Origin: Limnohabitans sp. WS1
Lineage (GTDB): Bacteria; Pseudomonadota; Gammaproteobacteria; Burkholderiales; Burkholderiaceae_C
Direction: 5' to 3'
Length of the DNA stretch: 64,000 nucleotides
NCBI RefSeq assembly: GCF_003063265.1
Contig: NZ_NERU01000011.1
Span: 78,170 to 142,169, forward strand
Both the position numbers and the translations under genes were made by a program. Under the pieces are notes generated by a model. That model had not been told where the DNA came from. It worked only from the letters and a program-made list of their open reading frames with translations, and ran no database searches. Below, in pieces: positions 10,364-20,441 of the stretch (positions are counted from its first letter, which is position 1; every line of letters starts with the position of its first letter).

Positions 10364-11830
10364 GTGCTGAAAATGAATTGGACCAAAGGGGCAGCATCGG
10401 CCATTCTTGGCGGTGCCTTGTTGTTGGGTTTGGCCGGAGTTCCTACGGCGTCGGTTTGGGCTCAAAACCCAAGTGCGGGTGCCAGGGGTTTGCCTGACTT
10501 TACCGATCTGGTCGAATTGGTCGGGCCTTCGGTGGTGAACATTCGCACCTTGGAGAAGGCGCGTTCTTCTGCGCCCGGTGCAAGCGCACAGGACGAAGAG
10601 ATGCAAGAACTGTTTCGGCGGTTTTTTGGCGTCCCCATGCCCAATGCTCCTCGTCAAGGTCCGCGCCAAAACAGACCCGAGCAAGAGGCACAACCTCGCG
10701 GTGTAGGTTCGGGTTTTATATTGAGCTCTGATGGATTCATCATGACCAATGCCCATGTGGTCGAGGGTGCAGACGAAGTCATGGTCACCCTGACCGACAA
10801 ACGCGAATTCAAGGCCCGCATCGTGGGTGCAGACAAGCGCACCGATGTCGCCGTGGTCAAAATTCAGGCCACAGGCCTGCCCGCCGTGAAGGTGGGTGAC
10901 GTGGGTCGCTTGCGTGTGGGTGAGTGGGTCATGGCGATTGGCTCGCCCTTTGGATTGGAAAACACCGTGACGGCCGGCATTGTCAGTGCCAAGCAGCGCG
11001 ACACGGGTGACTACTTGCCCTTTATTCAAACCGATGTGGCCATCAATCCCGGCAACTCCGGTGGTCCCTTGATCAATATGCGTGGTGAAGTGGTCGGTAT
11101 CAACAGCCAGATTTATTCGCGCTCGGGTGGGTTCATGGGCATTTCATTTGCCATTCCCATGGATGAAGCCATGCGCGTCAGCGAGCAGTTACGCGCAAGT
11201 GGACGTGTCAGCCGGGGACGCATTGGTGTCCAAATCGGGCCCGTGACCAAAGAGGTGGCCGAGTCCATCGGCTTGGGCAAATTGCAGGGTGTTTTGGTGC
11301 GCGGTGTGGAGGAGGGCTCGCCAGCTGACAAGGCGGGCATCGAGGCGGGCGACATCATTACCAAATTTGATGGCAAAGCCATTGAAAAACCGGCTGATTT
11401 GCCACGCGCTGTGGGCAACACGAAGCCGGGCAGCCGGGTGGTGGTCACGGTGTTTCATCGCGGTGCCAGCAAAGATGTGAACGTCACGGTGGCCGAAGTC
11501 GAGCCGGAAAAAACAGCTGCCGCTGCCCCAGAGAAAAAAGCACCGGTTGCCACCATTCAACATCTTGGGCTCACCCTCAGTGATTTGAGCGATGTTCAGA
11601 AAAAAGAGGCCAGAATTCGTTCGGGTGTTCGTGTGGATGCTGCCGTTGAAGCGGCAGCCCGGGCCGGCATCCGTGAGGGCGATTTGATTTTGGCGGTTGC
11701 CAACACGGAAATTGGTTCGGTCAAGGTGTTTGAAGCCTTGATGTCTCGCATCGACAAGACCCGTCCTGTGAGCGTCTTGATTCGACGAGGTGATGCTGCG
11801 CAATATGTGCTGATTCGCCCGGCGCCCTGA
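10364..11830 (+). CDS. mucD: Periplasmic serine protease, DegP/MucD (Do family)
   Basis: Envelope quality-control protease and chaperone. Signal peptide residues 1-33 (cleavage after VWA), then a trypsin-like domain with H131, D161 and S232 (GNSGGPL), then two PDZ domains at about 275-365 and 400-480. 488 residues fits DegP/MucD. GTG 10364 is chosen because AAGGAG lies seven bases before it; ATG 10373 is possible. In relatives this gene usually follows rpoE-rseA-rseB; here it follows the small membrane protein directly. Confidence 0.93.
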   Translation: MLKMNWTKGAASAILGGALLLGLAGVPTASVWAQNPSAGARGLPDFTDLVELVGPSVVNIRTLEKARSSAPGASAQDEEMQELFRRFFGVPMPNAPRQGPRQNRPEQEAQPRGVGSGFILSSDGFIMTNAHVVEGADEVMVTLTDKREFKARIVGADKRTDVAVVKIQATGLPAVKVGDVGRLRVGEWVMAIGSPFGLENTVTAGIVSAKQRDTGDYLPFIQTDVAINPGNSGGPLINMRGEVVGINSQIYSRSGGFMGISFAIPMDEAMRVSEQLRASGRVSRGRIGVQIGPVTKEVAESIGLGKLQGVLVRGVEEGSPADKAGIEAGDIITKFDGKAIEKPADLPRAVGNTKPGSRVVVTVFHRGASKDVNVTVAEVEPEKTAAAAPEKKAPVATIQHLGLTLSDLSDVQKKEARIRSGVRVDAAVEAAARAGIREGDLILAVANTEIGSVKVFEALMSRIDKTRPVSVLIRRGDAAQYVLIRPAP

Positions 11831-12270
11831 GTTCAGCAACCTGTTGAAGCTGTGAGCACGGTGGAGTCCATGCCACTTCATTGAGGTGGGTGGGCGCTAA
11901 CAAATATCTTTTTTCATGCCAATTTTGGATAAAATCGACGGTCTTGATCTACGTTCGTGGCATATCAAGCAGGTTTGTAACCATGAAGTGATATTTGAGT
12001 GGGCCTTCCACCGATGATCCACAGACAGTCCACAAGTTATTCAATGGCGTTCTGATTGTTTTGTGGATAAGTTGTTCATCAATTTCGACTTGCATGGATG
12101 CAATGACCTGCCTAGCGAGTTGGGGGCTGTGAGAATGGGCCAATTTGCCTACAATGAAGCCCCAGCCATCGCAGTTGCCAATGATTGTTGGTTCAGGGCG
12201 CGTCGCCACCAGACGCGCCCTTTTTTCTTTTACGGGTCCTTGATCCACAAACACTTGCAGAACTTGCTTG
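11831..12270 (+). other. Gene-free interval between mucD and lepA
   Basis: About 440 bases with no convincing protein gene on either strand. It contains a candidate -10 (GATAAAAT near 11929), three sites close to a DnaA box (TGATCCACA at 12015-12023 and 12241-12249 on the plus strand, perfect TGTGGATAA at 12062-12070), and a strong terminator at 12196. This could be an untranslated leader, a small RNA gene or a DnaA-responsive control region. Confidence 0.4.
12196..12226 (+). terminator. Strong rho-independent terminator upstream of lepA
   Basis: Stem GGGCGCGTC / GACGCGCCC with a 7-base loop and a T6 tract. It is 366 bases after mucD and only 45 bases before lepA, so it ends either a long mucD trailer or a separate transcript. 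Confidence 0.85.
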
Positions 12271-14079
12271 ATGAATCACATCAGAAATTTTTCGATCATT
12301 GCGCACATTGACCATGGCAAATCCACGCTGGCCGATCGCTTGATTCAACGCTGCGGGGGCCTTGAGGCCCGTGAGATGGAGGCTCAAGTTCTCGACTCGA
12401 TGGACATCGAGAAAGAGCGTGGCATCACCATCAAGGCGCAGACCGCTGCGCTGCACTACAAAGCCAAAGACGGGCAGATCTACAACCTGAACCTGATTGA
12501 CACGCCCGGCCATGTGGACTTCTCCTACGAAGTGTCGCGTTCGCTGTCGGCCTGTGAAGGCGCGTTGCTGGTGGTCGATGCCAGCCAAGGCGTGGAAGCG
12601 CAAACCGTGGCCAACTGCTACACCGCCCTCGACTTGGGCGTGGAAGTGGTGCCAGTGCTCAACAAGATGGACCTGCCCAACGCCGATCCCGACAATGCCC
12701 GCAGCGAAGTCGAAGACGTGATTGGCATCGACGCGACCGATGCGATTCCGTGTTCTGCCAAAACCGGCATGGGCATCGAAGAAATCCTCGAAGCCGTGGT
12801 CGCACGCATCCCGCCGCCCAAGGGCAACCCCGATGCGCCATTGCGGGCCATGATCATTGACAGCTGGTTTGACAGTTACGTCGGTGTGGTCATGTTGGTG
12901 CGTGTGGTTGATGGCCAATTGCTCAAAGGCGAGCGCATCAAGATGATGGCCAGTAATGCGGTTTATGAAGCAGGCAGCTTGGGCGTGTTCACCCCCGCCA
13001 ACGAGCCGCGCCAGTCGCTGCGAGCCGGCGAGGTGGGTTACATCATCGCGGGCATCAAGGAATTGCAGGCGGCCAAGGTGGGTGACACCGTGACCTTGGA
13101 AAAGAAGCTGCCCAATAACTTGGGCCCTGCCGCCGAGGCCCTGCCGGGTTTCAAGGAAATTCAGCCCCAAGTGTTTGCCGGTTTGTACCCGACGGAAGCC
13201 AACCAATACGACGGTCTGCGCGACGCGCTCGAAAAGCTGAAACTCAATGATGCGTCTTTGCATTACGAGCCCGAAGTCTCGCAGGCGCTGGGTTTTGGTT
13301 TTCGCTGCGGCTTTTTGGGCTTGTTGCACATGGAAATCGTGCAAGAGCGTTTGGAGCGCGAATTTGATCAGGACCTGATCACCACAGCCCCCAGCGTGGT
13401 CTACCAAGTGGTCCAGCCCGGTGGGGAAGTCATCATGGTCGAAAACCCGTCCAAGATGCCCGATCAAGGCAAGCTGCAAGAGATCCGCGAGCCCATCGTC
13501 ACGGTTCACCTGTACATGCCGCAAGACTATGTGGGCCCCGTGATGACGCTGGCCAACCAAAAGCGCGGCGTGCAAATGAACATGGCCTACCACGGTCGCC
13601 AGGTCATGTTGACCTATGAAATGCCGCTCGGCGAGATCGTGCTCGACTTTTTTGACAAGCTCAAGTCGGTCAGCCGAGGTTATGCGTCCATGGATTACGA
13701 GTTCAAGGAGTTTCGCGCTTCCGATGTGGTCAAGGTCGACATTTTGCTCAACGGCGAAAAAGTCGATGCCCTGTCCATCATCGTGCACCGTTCGCAGTCC
13801 CAGTACCGGGGGCGTGCGGTGGTGGCCAAGATGCGCGAGATCATCAGCCGCCAGATGTTCGATGTCGCCATTCAGGCCGCCATTGGTGCCAACATCATTG
13901 CGCGTGAAAGCATCAAGGCCTTGCGCAAAAACGTGCTGGCCAAGTGCTATGGCGGCGATATTTCGCGCAAGCGCAAACTGCTTGAAAAGCAAAAGGCCGG
14001 TAAAAAGCGCATGAAACAAATTGGCTCGGTCGAGGTGCCCCAAGAGGCATTCTTGGCCATTTTGCAGGTGGAAGATTGA
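12271..14079 (+). CDS. lepA: Elongation factor 4 (LepA)
   Basis: Ribosomal back-translocating GTPase. G1 motif AHIDHGKST at residues 11-19, DTPGH and NKMD follow, then EF-G-like domains and the LepA-specific C-terminus ending [15 protein letters not shown]. 602 residues fits. ATG 12271 is chosen over a TTG one codon upstream. The stop overlaps the lepB start (TGATG). Confidence 0.97.
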   Translation: MNHIRNFSIIAHIDHGKSTLADRLIQRCGGLEAREMEAQVLDSMDIEKERGITIKAQTAALHYKAKDGQIYNLNLIDTPGHVDFSYEVSRSLSACEGALLVVDASQGVEAQTVANCYTALDLGVEVVPVLNKMDLPNADPDNARSEVEDVIGIDATDAIPCSAKTGMGIEEILEAVVARIPPPKGNPDAPLRAMIIDSWFDSYVGVVMLVRVVDGQLLKGERIKMMASNAVYEAGSLGVFTPANEPRQSLRAGEVGYIIAGIKELQAAKVGDTVTLEKKLPNNLGPAAEALPGFKEIQPQVFAGLYPTEANQYDGLRDALEKLKLNDASLHYEPEVSQALGFGFRCGFLGLLHMEIVQERLEREFDQDLITTAPSVVYQVVQPGGEVIMVENPSKMPDQGKLQEIREPIVTVHLYMPQDYVGPVMTLANQKRGVQMNMAYHGRQVMLTYEMPLGEIVLDFFDKLKSVSRGYASMDYEFKEFRASDVVKVDILLNGEKVDALSIIVHRSQSQYRGRAVVAKMREIISRQMFDVAIQAAIGANIIARESIKALRKNVLAKCYGGDISRKRKLLEKQKAGKKRMKQIGSVEVPQEAFLAILQVED

Positions 14080-15044
14080 TGCAGTTCCTCACATCTTTGG
14101 TCTTGGCGGCTTTTGTCGGCTATGCCGGTTCTTGGTATTTCGGCTATTTAGAGGGCAATTTTGCATTGCTCTTGCTGCTGGCCACGGTGGTCACAGGCAT
14201 TTATTGGCTGGCAGAGCGCTTCTTCTTTTTGCCCCAGCGACAAAAGGCGGTGGCCCAATTAGAGGCGCAGACGGCTCAGCGTCGGGCCGAATTGGCCAAA
14301 ATGGGCATTGATAAGGTGGACACAGACATCCGCGAAAGCCGCGAAAAACTGCTGATGCAGCCTTGGTGGTTGGACTGGACAGCGGGATTGTTTCCGGTGA
14401 TTGTGGTGGTGTTCATCCTGCGCTCGTTTTTGTTTGAGCCCTTCAAAATTCCCTCGGGCTCCATGATCCCGACCCTGCACATTGGTGACCTGATTTTGGT
14501 CAACAAGTTCCATTACGGTCTGCGTTTGCCTGTGGTCAATACCAAATTGACCGAGGGTTCGGCCGTACAGCGTGGGGATGTGATGGTGTTTCGCTACCCC
14601 CCAAAGCCCAATGTGGATTACATCAAGCGTGTGGTGGGGGTGCCAGGTGACGAAGTGTCTTACTTGAACAAGCGTTTGACCGTGAATGGTCAGCCCATTG
14701 CGACCAAGGCATTGCCGGATTTCTTTGATGAATCCACCATGCGTTATTTCAAGCACTACAGCGAAAATGTGGGTGCCAAACCACACCAAATTTTGCAAGA
14801 CGATGAGCGACCAGCTTTTATACCCGGCGCAGACCCATTTCCTGGTCGCGACCAATGTCATTACACCGTGGAAGGGGTGACCTGCAAGGTGCCTGCGGGT
14901 CACTACTTCATGATGGGTGACAACCGCGACAACTCTTTGGATTCGCGTTATTGGGGTTTTGTGCCGGATGCCAACATTGTGGGCAAAGCCTTTTTTGTCT
15001 GGATGAACTTTGGCAACCTCCAGCGCATTGGCGCTTTTGACTGA
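14079..15044 (+). CDS. lepB: Signal peptidase I
   Basis: Inner-membrane peptidase that cleaves Sec and Tat signal peptides. Two N-terminal transmembrane helices (about 3-20 and 27-45) flank a short charged cytoplasmic loop, with another hydrophobic segment near 104-118; S128 ([10 protein letters not shown]) and K183 (DYIKRVVG) are the catalytic dyad, and [12 protein letters not shown] is the family box. 321 residues. ATG 14079 overlaps the lepA stop; the frame opens one codon earlier at a TTG. Confidence 0.96.
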   Translation: MQFLTSLVLAAFVGYAGSWYFGYLEGNFALLLLLATVVTGIYWLAERFFFLPQRQKAVAQLEAQTAQRRAELAKMGIDKVDTDIRESREKLLMQPWWLDWTAGLFPVIVVVFILRSFLFEPFKIPSGSMIPTLHIGDLILVNKFHYGLRLPVVNTKLTEGSAVQRGDVMVFRYPPKPNVDYIKRVVGVPGDEVSYLNKRLTVNGQPIATKALPDFFDESTMRYFKHYSENVGAKPHQILQDDERPAFIPGADPFPGRDQCHYTVEGVTCKVPAGHYFMMGDNRDNSLDSRYWGFVPDANIVGKAFFVWMNFGNLQRIGAFD

Positions 15045-15069
15045 GGTGGGTGTGGTCGTTCAATCCCCC

Positions 15070-15756
15070 ATGCCTTCAGGCTTGTCCCAGCTTCAAATCC
15101 GTTTGGGTTATGCCTTTCGCCAATGGAGTTTGCTGCAACAGGCGCTGACCCACCGCAGTTTCAGTGCAGATCATTACGAGCGTCTGGAGTTTTTAGGTGA
15201 CTCGGTGCTCAATTTGGCGGTCTCGCACATGCTCTACACCCAGTTGCAGCACATGCCAGAAGGTGATTTGTCTCGCGTGCGGGCCAACTTGGTCAAGCAA
15301 GACACACTGCACCAACTGGCCAAAACGCTGGATGTCGCCGAGGTCATGCGTTTGGGTGAAGGCGAGATGCGTTCCGGTGGTCAGGGCAGGCCCTCTATTT
15401 TGGCGGACATGGTCGAGGCCATCATTGGCGCGGTGTACCTCGATGGTGGTTACAAGGATGCACAAGCCTTGGTCGAGCGCCTGTTTGCCAAAGTGGACAT
15501 CAAACCTGACATGCAAGCCGTGGGCAAAGACCCCAAGACAGAATTGCAAGAATGGCTGCAAGGGCGCAAGCTCGCGCTGCCCAAATACACTGTGGTCGGC
15601 ACCTCCGGTGCGGCGCACCGCCAGCAGTTCGAGGTCTCTTGCGAAGTGACCGAGTTGCGCCAAACCCAACAAGGCTCGGGCGCATCGCGTCGCGCCGCCG
15701 AACAAGCAGCGGCCGCCGCCATGCTGCAAACCCTGAAATCCGAAAGCGCCGCATGA
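15070..15756 (+). CDS. rnc: Ribonuclease III
   Basis: Double-strand-specific endonuclease for rRNA and mRNA processing. The signature [12 protein letters not shown] carries E40 and D44, and [15 protein letters not shown] supplies the other metal ligands; a dsRNA-binding domain occupies about residues 155-225. ATG 15070 gives a 228-residue protein that aligns with E. coli RNase III; a GTG at 15052, close to a GAGGTGG, would add six residues. It lies between lepB and era; its stop overlaps the era ATG. Confidence 0.95.
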   Translation: MPSGLSQLQIRLGYAFRQWSLLQQALTHRSFSADHYERLEFLGDSVLNLAVSHMLYTQLQHMPEGDLSRVRANLVKQDTLHQLAKTLDVAEVMRLGEGEMRSGGQGRPSILADMVEAIIGAVYLDGGYKDAQALVERLFAKVDIKPDMQAVGKDPKTELQEWLQGRKLALPKYTVVGTSGAAHRQQFEVSCEVTELRQTQQGSGASRRAAEQAAAAAMLQTLKSESAA

Positions 15757-16808
15757 GCACCGACAAAAAAACACCTGAAACTGAACGCACGCCGCAAGAG
15801 CAAACCATGCGCCGCCCTGTGCAAATCGCGGGTGTGACCATCCAGCCACGCGATGCATCGGAAGACGCCGATTTACCCCCGGTGACGGCTACAGCAACCC
15901 CCGTGCCCGTTGAAGGCCAGCGCTGTGGCCTCGTGGCCATTGTGGGCAAGCCCAACGTGGGCAAGTCGACTTTGCTCAACGCCTTGGTCGGTCAAAAAAT
16001 CAGCATCACCTCGCGCAAAGCACAAACCACGCGCCACCGCATCACCGGCATTCGCACCCAGGGCGCTGCCCAATATGTGTTTGTCGACACCCCGGGTTTC
16101 CAGACCATCCACGGCACCGCGCTCAACAAGTCGCTGAACAAAACCGTGGTGGGTGCGGTGAGCGATGTGGACTTGGTGCTGTTTGTGGTGGAGGCGGGCA
16201 GCTTCACCACGGCAGACGCCAAAGTGCTGGCGCTGCTCAAGCCCGGCATTCCGGTCTTGCTGGTGGCGAACAAGCTCGACAATGTGCACCGCCGTGGCGA
16301 CATCGCGCCTTGGCTGCAAAGCATGCAAGAGCGCCATGCCTTCACCGAGTTTGTGCCCATGTCGGCCAAGCAGCCAAAAGACATCGTGCGCTTGCTCGAC
16401 ATTTGCGAAAAATACCTGCCCGAGCAGCCCTGGTGGCACGCCGAAGACGAACTGACCGATCGCAGCGAGAAGTTCCTGGCCAGCGAAATGGTGCGCGAAA
16501 AACTCTTCCGCTTGACGGGTGACGAGCTGCCTTATACCTCCACGGTGGTGATCGACAAGTTCGAAGAAGAAGCCGGGCGCACGGCCAAGCGCATGTTGCG
16601 CATCGCGGCCACCATCGTGGTCGAGCGCGAAGGCCACAAGGCCATGGTGATCGGTGACAAGGGCGAAAAGCTCAAGCGCATCGGCACCGAAACCCGCGTG
16701 GAGCTGGAAAAGCTGCTGGACGCCAAGGTCTTCATCGAGCTGTGGGTCAAGGTGCGTTCGGGCTGGGCCGACGACGAAGCCCGCGTGCGCAGCTTCGGCT
16801 ACGAGTAA
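15753..16808 (+). CDS. era: GTPase Era
   Basis: GTPase that assists 16S rRNA maturation and 30S assembly. G1 motif GKPNVGKS at 65-72, DTPGF and NKLD follow, and a KH RNA-binding domain lies at about 260-345 ([11 protein letters not shown]). ATG 15753 overlaps the rnc stop (ATGA). The protein is 351 residues, with a polar, proline- and threonine-rich extension of about 57 residues before the G domain that E. coli Era lacks. Confidence 0.95.
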   Translation: MSTDKKTPETERTPQEQTMRRPVQIAGVTIQPRDASEDADLPPVTATATPVPVEGQRCGLVAIVGKPNVGKSTLLNALVGQKISITSRKAQTTRHRITGIRTQGAAQYVFVDTPGFQTIHGTALNKSLNKTVVGAVSDVDLVLFVVEAGSFTTADAKVLALLKPGIPVLLVANKLDNVHRRGDIAPWLQSMQERHAFTEFVPMSAKQPKDIVRLLDICEKYLPEQPWWHAEDELTDRSEKFLASEMVREKLFRLTGDELPYTSTVVIDKFEEEAGRTAKRMLRIAATIVVEREGHKAMVIGDKGEKLKRIGTETRVELEKLLDAKVFIELWVKVRSGWADDEARVRSFGYE

Positions 16809-16819
16809 TTCCACAGCCA

Positions 16820-17569
16820 ATGGCCTCCAAGCGGATCGCAGACGAGCCAGCCTATGTGCTGCACCGCTACGACTGGAGCGAAACCAGTTTGATTCTGGAG
16901 GTCTTCACCCGCCACCACGGACGGGTGGCTTTGGTGGCCAAAGGGGCCAAACGCCCCACATCGAGCTTTCGCCCGGTGCTTTTGCCGCTGCAGCCTTTGT
17001 CGCTGGCCTTTGGGGGTGATGGTGACATCCGCACCCTCAAGTCGGCCGAATGGGTGGGCGGGCACGTCATGCCCACGGGCGAGGCGCTGCTGTCGGGGTA
17101 CTACCTCAATGAACTGCTGATGCGCTTGACCGCGCGAGATGATCCGCACCCACAGCTGTTCGAGGTGTATGCCGCTGCCGTGCGCCTCTTGGCCAGTGGC
17201 GACCCGGACGCCCTGCAATGGGCCTTGCGTGGCTTTGAGTTGCTGCTGCTGCGCGAAATGGGCTTGCTGCCCGCTCTGAACCAACAAACCCTGACCCTCA
17301 AGCCTTTGTCGCCCACCGACTGTTATGCCCTGGTACCTGAAGCGGGGTTGCAGTGGGTGAGCGATGACCCTCGCCGCGCCTTGCGCGGCGAACAGTGGCT
17401 GGCGCTGCACGCGGCGCTGGCGTCCCCCAGCCCCTTGGCGGCTTTGCTGCGCGAGTGCGCCGACCTGCTGGTGCAACTGCAGCGCCCCTTGCGTCTCTTG
17501 CTCAACTACCATTGCGGTGTGGGCGCTTTGCGCACCCGCCAAATGATGCTGGACTTGCAAACCTTATGA
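16820..17569 (+). CDS. recO: DNA repair protein RecO
   Basis: Recombination mediator of the RecFOR pathway that helps load RecA. N-terminal OB-fold ([20 protein letters not shown]), then an alpha-helical region. The zinc-binding cysteines of some RecO proteins are not evident. 249 residues. ATG 16820 is 11 bases after the era stop; the longer frame upstream lies within era. The stop overlaps pdxJ. Confidence 0.93.
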   Translation: MASKRIADEPAYVLHRYDWSETSLILEVFTRHHGRVALVAKGAKRPTSSFRPVLLPLQPLSLAFGGDGDIRTLKSAEWVGGHVMPTGEALLSGYYLNELLMRLTARDDPHPQLFEVYAAAVRLLASGDPDALQWALRGFELLLLREMGLLPALNQQTLTLKPLSPTDCYALVPEAGLQWVSDDPRRALRGEQWLALHAALASPSPLAALLRECADLLVQLQRPLRLLLNYHCGVGALRTRQMMLDLQTL

Positions 17570-18324
17570 ACACCTCCATGACGACTTCTTCCCAACGTGT
17601 GGCCCTGTCGGTCAATGTCAACAAAGTTGCTTTGTTGCGCAACTCGCGCCACTTGGGCATTCCCAGCGTCAGGCGTGCGGCCGAGCTGTGCTTGCAAGCG
17701 GGCGCGAACGGCATCACCATCCACCCCCGCCCGGACGAACGCCACATCCGCGCCAGCGACGTGCCCGAGCTGCACGCCCTCATGCAGGCCTGGCCCGAGC
17801 GTGAGTTCAACATCGAAGGCAACCCCTTCCACAACCTGATGGAGCACGTTCGAGCCGTGCGCCCGCACCAAGTGACCTTTGTGCCCGACAGCGAGGGCCA
17901 GTTCACAAGCGACCATGGCTGGACCTTCCCGCAAGATGCCGAACGCCTGAAGCCCCTGATTGACGAATGCAGGGCGCTGGGCGTGCGCGTCAGCCTGTTC
18001 ATGGACCCGATCCCGGAGCAAATGGCTGCCGCCCGTGCCGTGGGGGCCGACCGGGTGGAGCTGTACACCGAGCCTTATGCCGCTGCCTTTGGCACGCCAG
18101 ATCAAGACCCGCAGCTGCAACGTTACGCCGCTGCCGCCGTGGCGGCCATGCAAGCAGGCTTGGGCCTGAATGCTGGCCACGACCTGAACCGCGACAACCT
18201 GCCCGCCTTTGTAGCCGCGGTCAAGGGCCTGCAAGAAGTCTCGATTGGCCACGCCTTCATGGCCGATGCGCTGGAGATGGGCTATGCCGCGAGCGTTCAA
18301 GCCTATATGGCGCTATTGGGTTGA
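17566..18324 (+). CDS. pdxJ: Pyridoxine 5'-phosphate synthase
   Basis: Last step of de novo vitamin B6 synthesis, joining deoxyxylulose phosphate and 3-amino-2-oxopropyl phosphate. TIM-barrel protein with [14 protein letters not shown] at the N-terminus, [16 protein letters not shown] and GLNAGHDLN active-site segments. 252 residues. ATG 17566 overlaps the recO stop; ATG 17578 is a possible alternative. Confidence 0.96.
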   Translation: MNTSMTTSSQRVALSVNVNKVALLRNSRHLGIPSVRRAAELCLQAGANGITIHPRPDERHIRASDVPELHALMQAWPEREFNIEGNPFHNLMEHVRAVRPHQVTFVPDSEGQFTSDHGWTFPQDAERLKPLIDECRALGVRVSLFMDPIPEQMAAARAVGADRVELYTEPYAAAFGTPDQDPQLQRYAAAAVAAMQAGLGLNAGHDLNRDNLPAFVAAVKGLQEVSIGHAFMADALEMGYAASVQAYMALLG

Positions 18325-18407
18325 GCGCATTGGGTTGAGCGTTCAGAGTGAAGACATCAAAACCCCGCCTTGGAGCTGGCCCGATGATGTTTGGACTGAG
18401 GTTTTTT

Positions 18408-18480
18408 TGTGGGAGCGACGCCCTCGTCGCGATAATCTCTCTGAGACCCCCACCCATCGCCCCAAGGACGGAGCTCTCAC
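18408..18480 (+). repeat. REP-like element, family A
   Basis: GTGGGAGCGACGCCCTCGTC followed by GCGA, then a pyrimidine-rich spacer and CATCGCCCC. The whole layout parallels the three tandem copies at 47826-48023. It lies between pdxJ and acpS. Confidence 0.6.
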
Positions 18481-18576
18481 AGTGACTGCCTCGCTTACCG
18501 CTGTGCCCAATACAAGCCTTTCACTTCAAACTTCACAGGGCCGGATCCATAACGCCCAACGCCCAACCCCCAACAT

Positions 18577-19002
18577 ATGATTTACGGCATCGGTACTGAC
18601 ATCTGCGACATCCGCCGCATCCGGGCCAGCTTGGAGCGGCACGGCGATCGCTTTGCTGCCAAGGTGCTGTCTGATGCCGAAATGGCCACCTGGAAAGCCC
18701 GTAGTGCCCGTTGGCCTGAGCGGGGAGTGCGCTATTTGGCCACACGCTTTTCGGCCAAGGAGGCCTTTAGCAAGGCCATTGGCTTGGGCATGCGAATGCC
18801 CATGACCTGGCGGCTGTGCGAAATCGGCAAACTCCCCAGTGGCCAGCCGGTGATCGTGCTGCATGGGGGCTTGAAAGACTGGTTTGAAGCCAAAGGCCTG
18901 AGCGCCCACATCACCGTGACCGACGAGTCCGAGTACGCGGCCAGCTTTTGTGTGGTCGAGACCCGAGCACCAGCAGCGGCTGCAGACATGCCAGGCCCTT
19001 GA
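18577..19002 (+). CDS. acpS: Holo-[acyl-carrier-protein] synthase
   Basis: Transfers 4'-phosphopantetheine from CoA to ACP. Magnesium-binding D8 in GIGTDICDI and the [13 protein letters not shown] motif are present. 141 residues. Its target ACP is the acpP product at 8286. It is separated from pdxJ by about 250 bases with a REP-like element, so it may have its own promoter; nagZ follows after 35 bases. Confidence 0.95.
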   Translation: MIYGIGTDICDIRRIRASLERHGDRFAAKVLSDAEMATWKARSARWPERGVRYLATRFSAKEAFSKAIGLGMRMPMTWRLCEIGKLPSGQPVIVLHGGLKDWFEAKGLSAHITVTDESEYAASFCVVETRAPAAAADMPGP

Positions 19003-19037
19003 TTTGCACACGATCACCCTGAACTGTTGAGACACCC

Positions 19038-20120
19038 ATGAGCATCCACGCCCCCCTGATCCTGGACATTGAAGGCCACAGCCTCACGGCGGTGGACCGC
19101 CGCCGATTGGCGAACCCGCTGACCGGCGGCATGATTTTGTTTGGCCGCAATTGGCAAAGCCGGGCGCAACTGACCGATTTGTGCGCCGAGATCAAAAGCA
19201 TCCGCTCGGACCTTTTGATCGCGGTGGACCACGAGGGTGGTCGTGTGCAGCGCTTTCGCACCGACGGCTTCACCCACTTGCCCAGCATGCGGGCCATTGG
19301 CGAGCTTTGGGGTCAAGACGACAAGGGCCAGCCCGGCTCGGGCGTGCTCAAGGCCTGCGAGGCGGCGACTTCGGTGGGCTTTGTGTTGGCCAGCGAATTG
19401 CGTGCTTGTGGTGTCGATTTCAGCTTTACCCCAGTGCTGGACCTCGATCACGGCGAAAGTGGGGTGATCGGTGACCGCGCTTTGGCGCGAGACCCGCGTG
19501 TGGTGAGCTTGCTGGCCCGCAGTCTGATGCACGGCCTGCTCCAGGCTGGCATGGGCAATTGCGGCAAGCATTTCCCAGGCCACGGCGCGGTCAAGGCCGA
19601 TTCACACACCGACATCCCCGTGGACAAGCGCGGCCTCAAGACCATTTTGTCGGACGATGCCGCGCCTTATTCCTGGTTGGGCAGCGTGCTCACCGCCGTG
19701 ATGCCAGCACACGTCATTTACAGCCGGGTCGACTCCCGGCCCGCTGGTTTTTCGAAGCGCTGGTTGCAAGACATTTTGCGTGGCCAGATGGGATTTCAAG
19801 GCGCAGTTTTCAGCGACGATTTGTCGATGGCCGGTGCTCGCCAAATGGACGGTCGCAGCCTGAGCTCCACCGAAGCCGTGCGTGCCGCGCTGGATGCGGG
19901 CTGTGATCTGGCTTTGCTGTGCAACCGATCGGTCGGGGGCGGGGCCGAACTGGACCAAGTGCTGGACGATTTGAGCGAAGCGGCGGTCAAAGGGCATTGG
20001 CTGCCGAGTGAGGTGAGCGAGCAACGCCGTTTGGGCTTGTTGCCGACGGCCATTGCCCGAGATTGGGAAACCTTGGTGCGTTCGGCCGATTACATGCGTG
20101 CGCTGGATTTGTTACCGTGA
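19038..20120 (+). CDS. nagZ: Beta-N-acetylhexosaminidase NagZ
   Basis: Glycoside hydrolase family 3 enzyme of cytoplasmic peptidoglycan recycling. KHFPGHGAVKADSHTDIP carries the substrate-contacting K and H residues, and FSDDLSM holds nucleophile D260. 360 residues, no signal peptide, as expected. It follows acpS as in other beta- and gammaproteobacteria. Confidence 0.95.
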   Translation: MSIHAPLILDIEGHSLTAVDRRRLANPLTGGMILFGRNWQSRAQLTDLCAEIKSIRSDLLIAVDHEGGRVQRFRTDGFTHLPSMRAIGELWGQDDKGQPGSGVLKACEAATSVGFVLASELRACGVDFSFTPVLDLDHGESGVIGDRALARDPRVVSLLARSLMHGLLQAGMGNCGKHFPGHGAVKADSHTDIPVDKRGLKTILSDDAAPYSWLGSVLTAVMPAHVIYSRVDSRPAGFSKRWLQDILRGQMGFQGAVFSDDLSMAGARQMDGRSLSSTEAVRAALDAGCDLALLCNRSVGGGAELDQVLDDLSEAAVKGHWLPSEVSEQRRLGLLPTAIARDWETLVRSADYMRALDLLP

Positions 20121-20153
20121 CACCACTGAATTTCAACGAAGAGTAAACAAACC

Positions 20154-20441
20154 ATGGTCGGCTGGGTATTCAAGCTTTTTTTAGCTTTTTTTGGACTGGT
20201 GTTGATGTTGGGCATGCTTGTGTTTTTGCTGCTTTACATCGTTTGGGCCAGTGTGCGTTGGCTGTTGACGGGCCAAAAACCCCAAGTGGCGGTGGTCTGG
20301 CAGCGATACCGTGAGATGCGCAGTGCGCGAGCCGGCGCATGGCGGCCTGCGGGCCCAGCGCAAAGCATGTCCGATGATGTGGTGGATGTGGAAGTGCGCG
20401 AAGTCAAACCGACCCCTGATCCCGTCAAACTTTTGAAATGA
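20154..20441 (+). CDS. Small membrane protein of unknown function
   Basis: 95 residues with one long hydrophobic stretch (about 7-38, one or two helices) and a basic then acidic cytoplasmic-type tail. No family recognised. It starts 33 bases after nagZ and its stop overlaps the next gene by 4 bases (ATGA), so it is real and probably co-expressed with the serine hydrolase. Confidence 0.7.
   Translation: MVGWVFKLFLAFFGLVLMLGMLVFLLLYIVWASVRWLLTGQKPQVAVVWQRYREMRSARAGAWRPAGPAQSMSDDVVDVEVREVKPTPDPVKLLK

Noticed and set aside
12015..12249. Chromosomal replication origin
   Set aside because: DnaA-like boxes are present but dnaA, dnaN, rpmH, an AT-rich unwinding region and skew information are not. 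Reported only as a DnaA-box-like cluster.
11949..12254. 101-codon minus-strand frame in the mucD-lepA gap
   Set aside because: It spans the terminator hairpin and has no recognisable domain or start signal.
12063..12311. Open frame of 82 codons overlapping the lepA start
   Set aside because: It crosses the terminator at 12196 and the lepA start in another frame, with no family similarity.
15552..15752. Extended Era N-terminus inside rnc
   Set aside because: The upstream 67 codons are a shadow of the rnc coding sequence. ATG 15753 overlaps the rnc stop as usual for coupled genes.
18337..18576. Coding gene between pdxJ and acpS
   Set aside because: The open frame running through here is an out-of-frame extension over pdxJ and a REP-like element; nothing else supports it.
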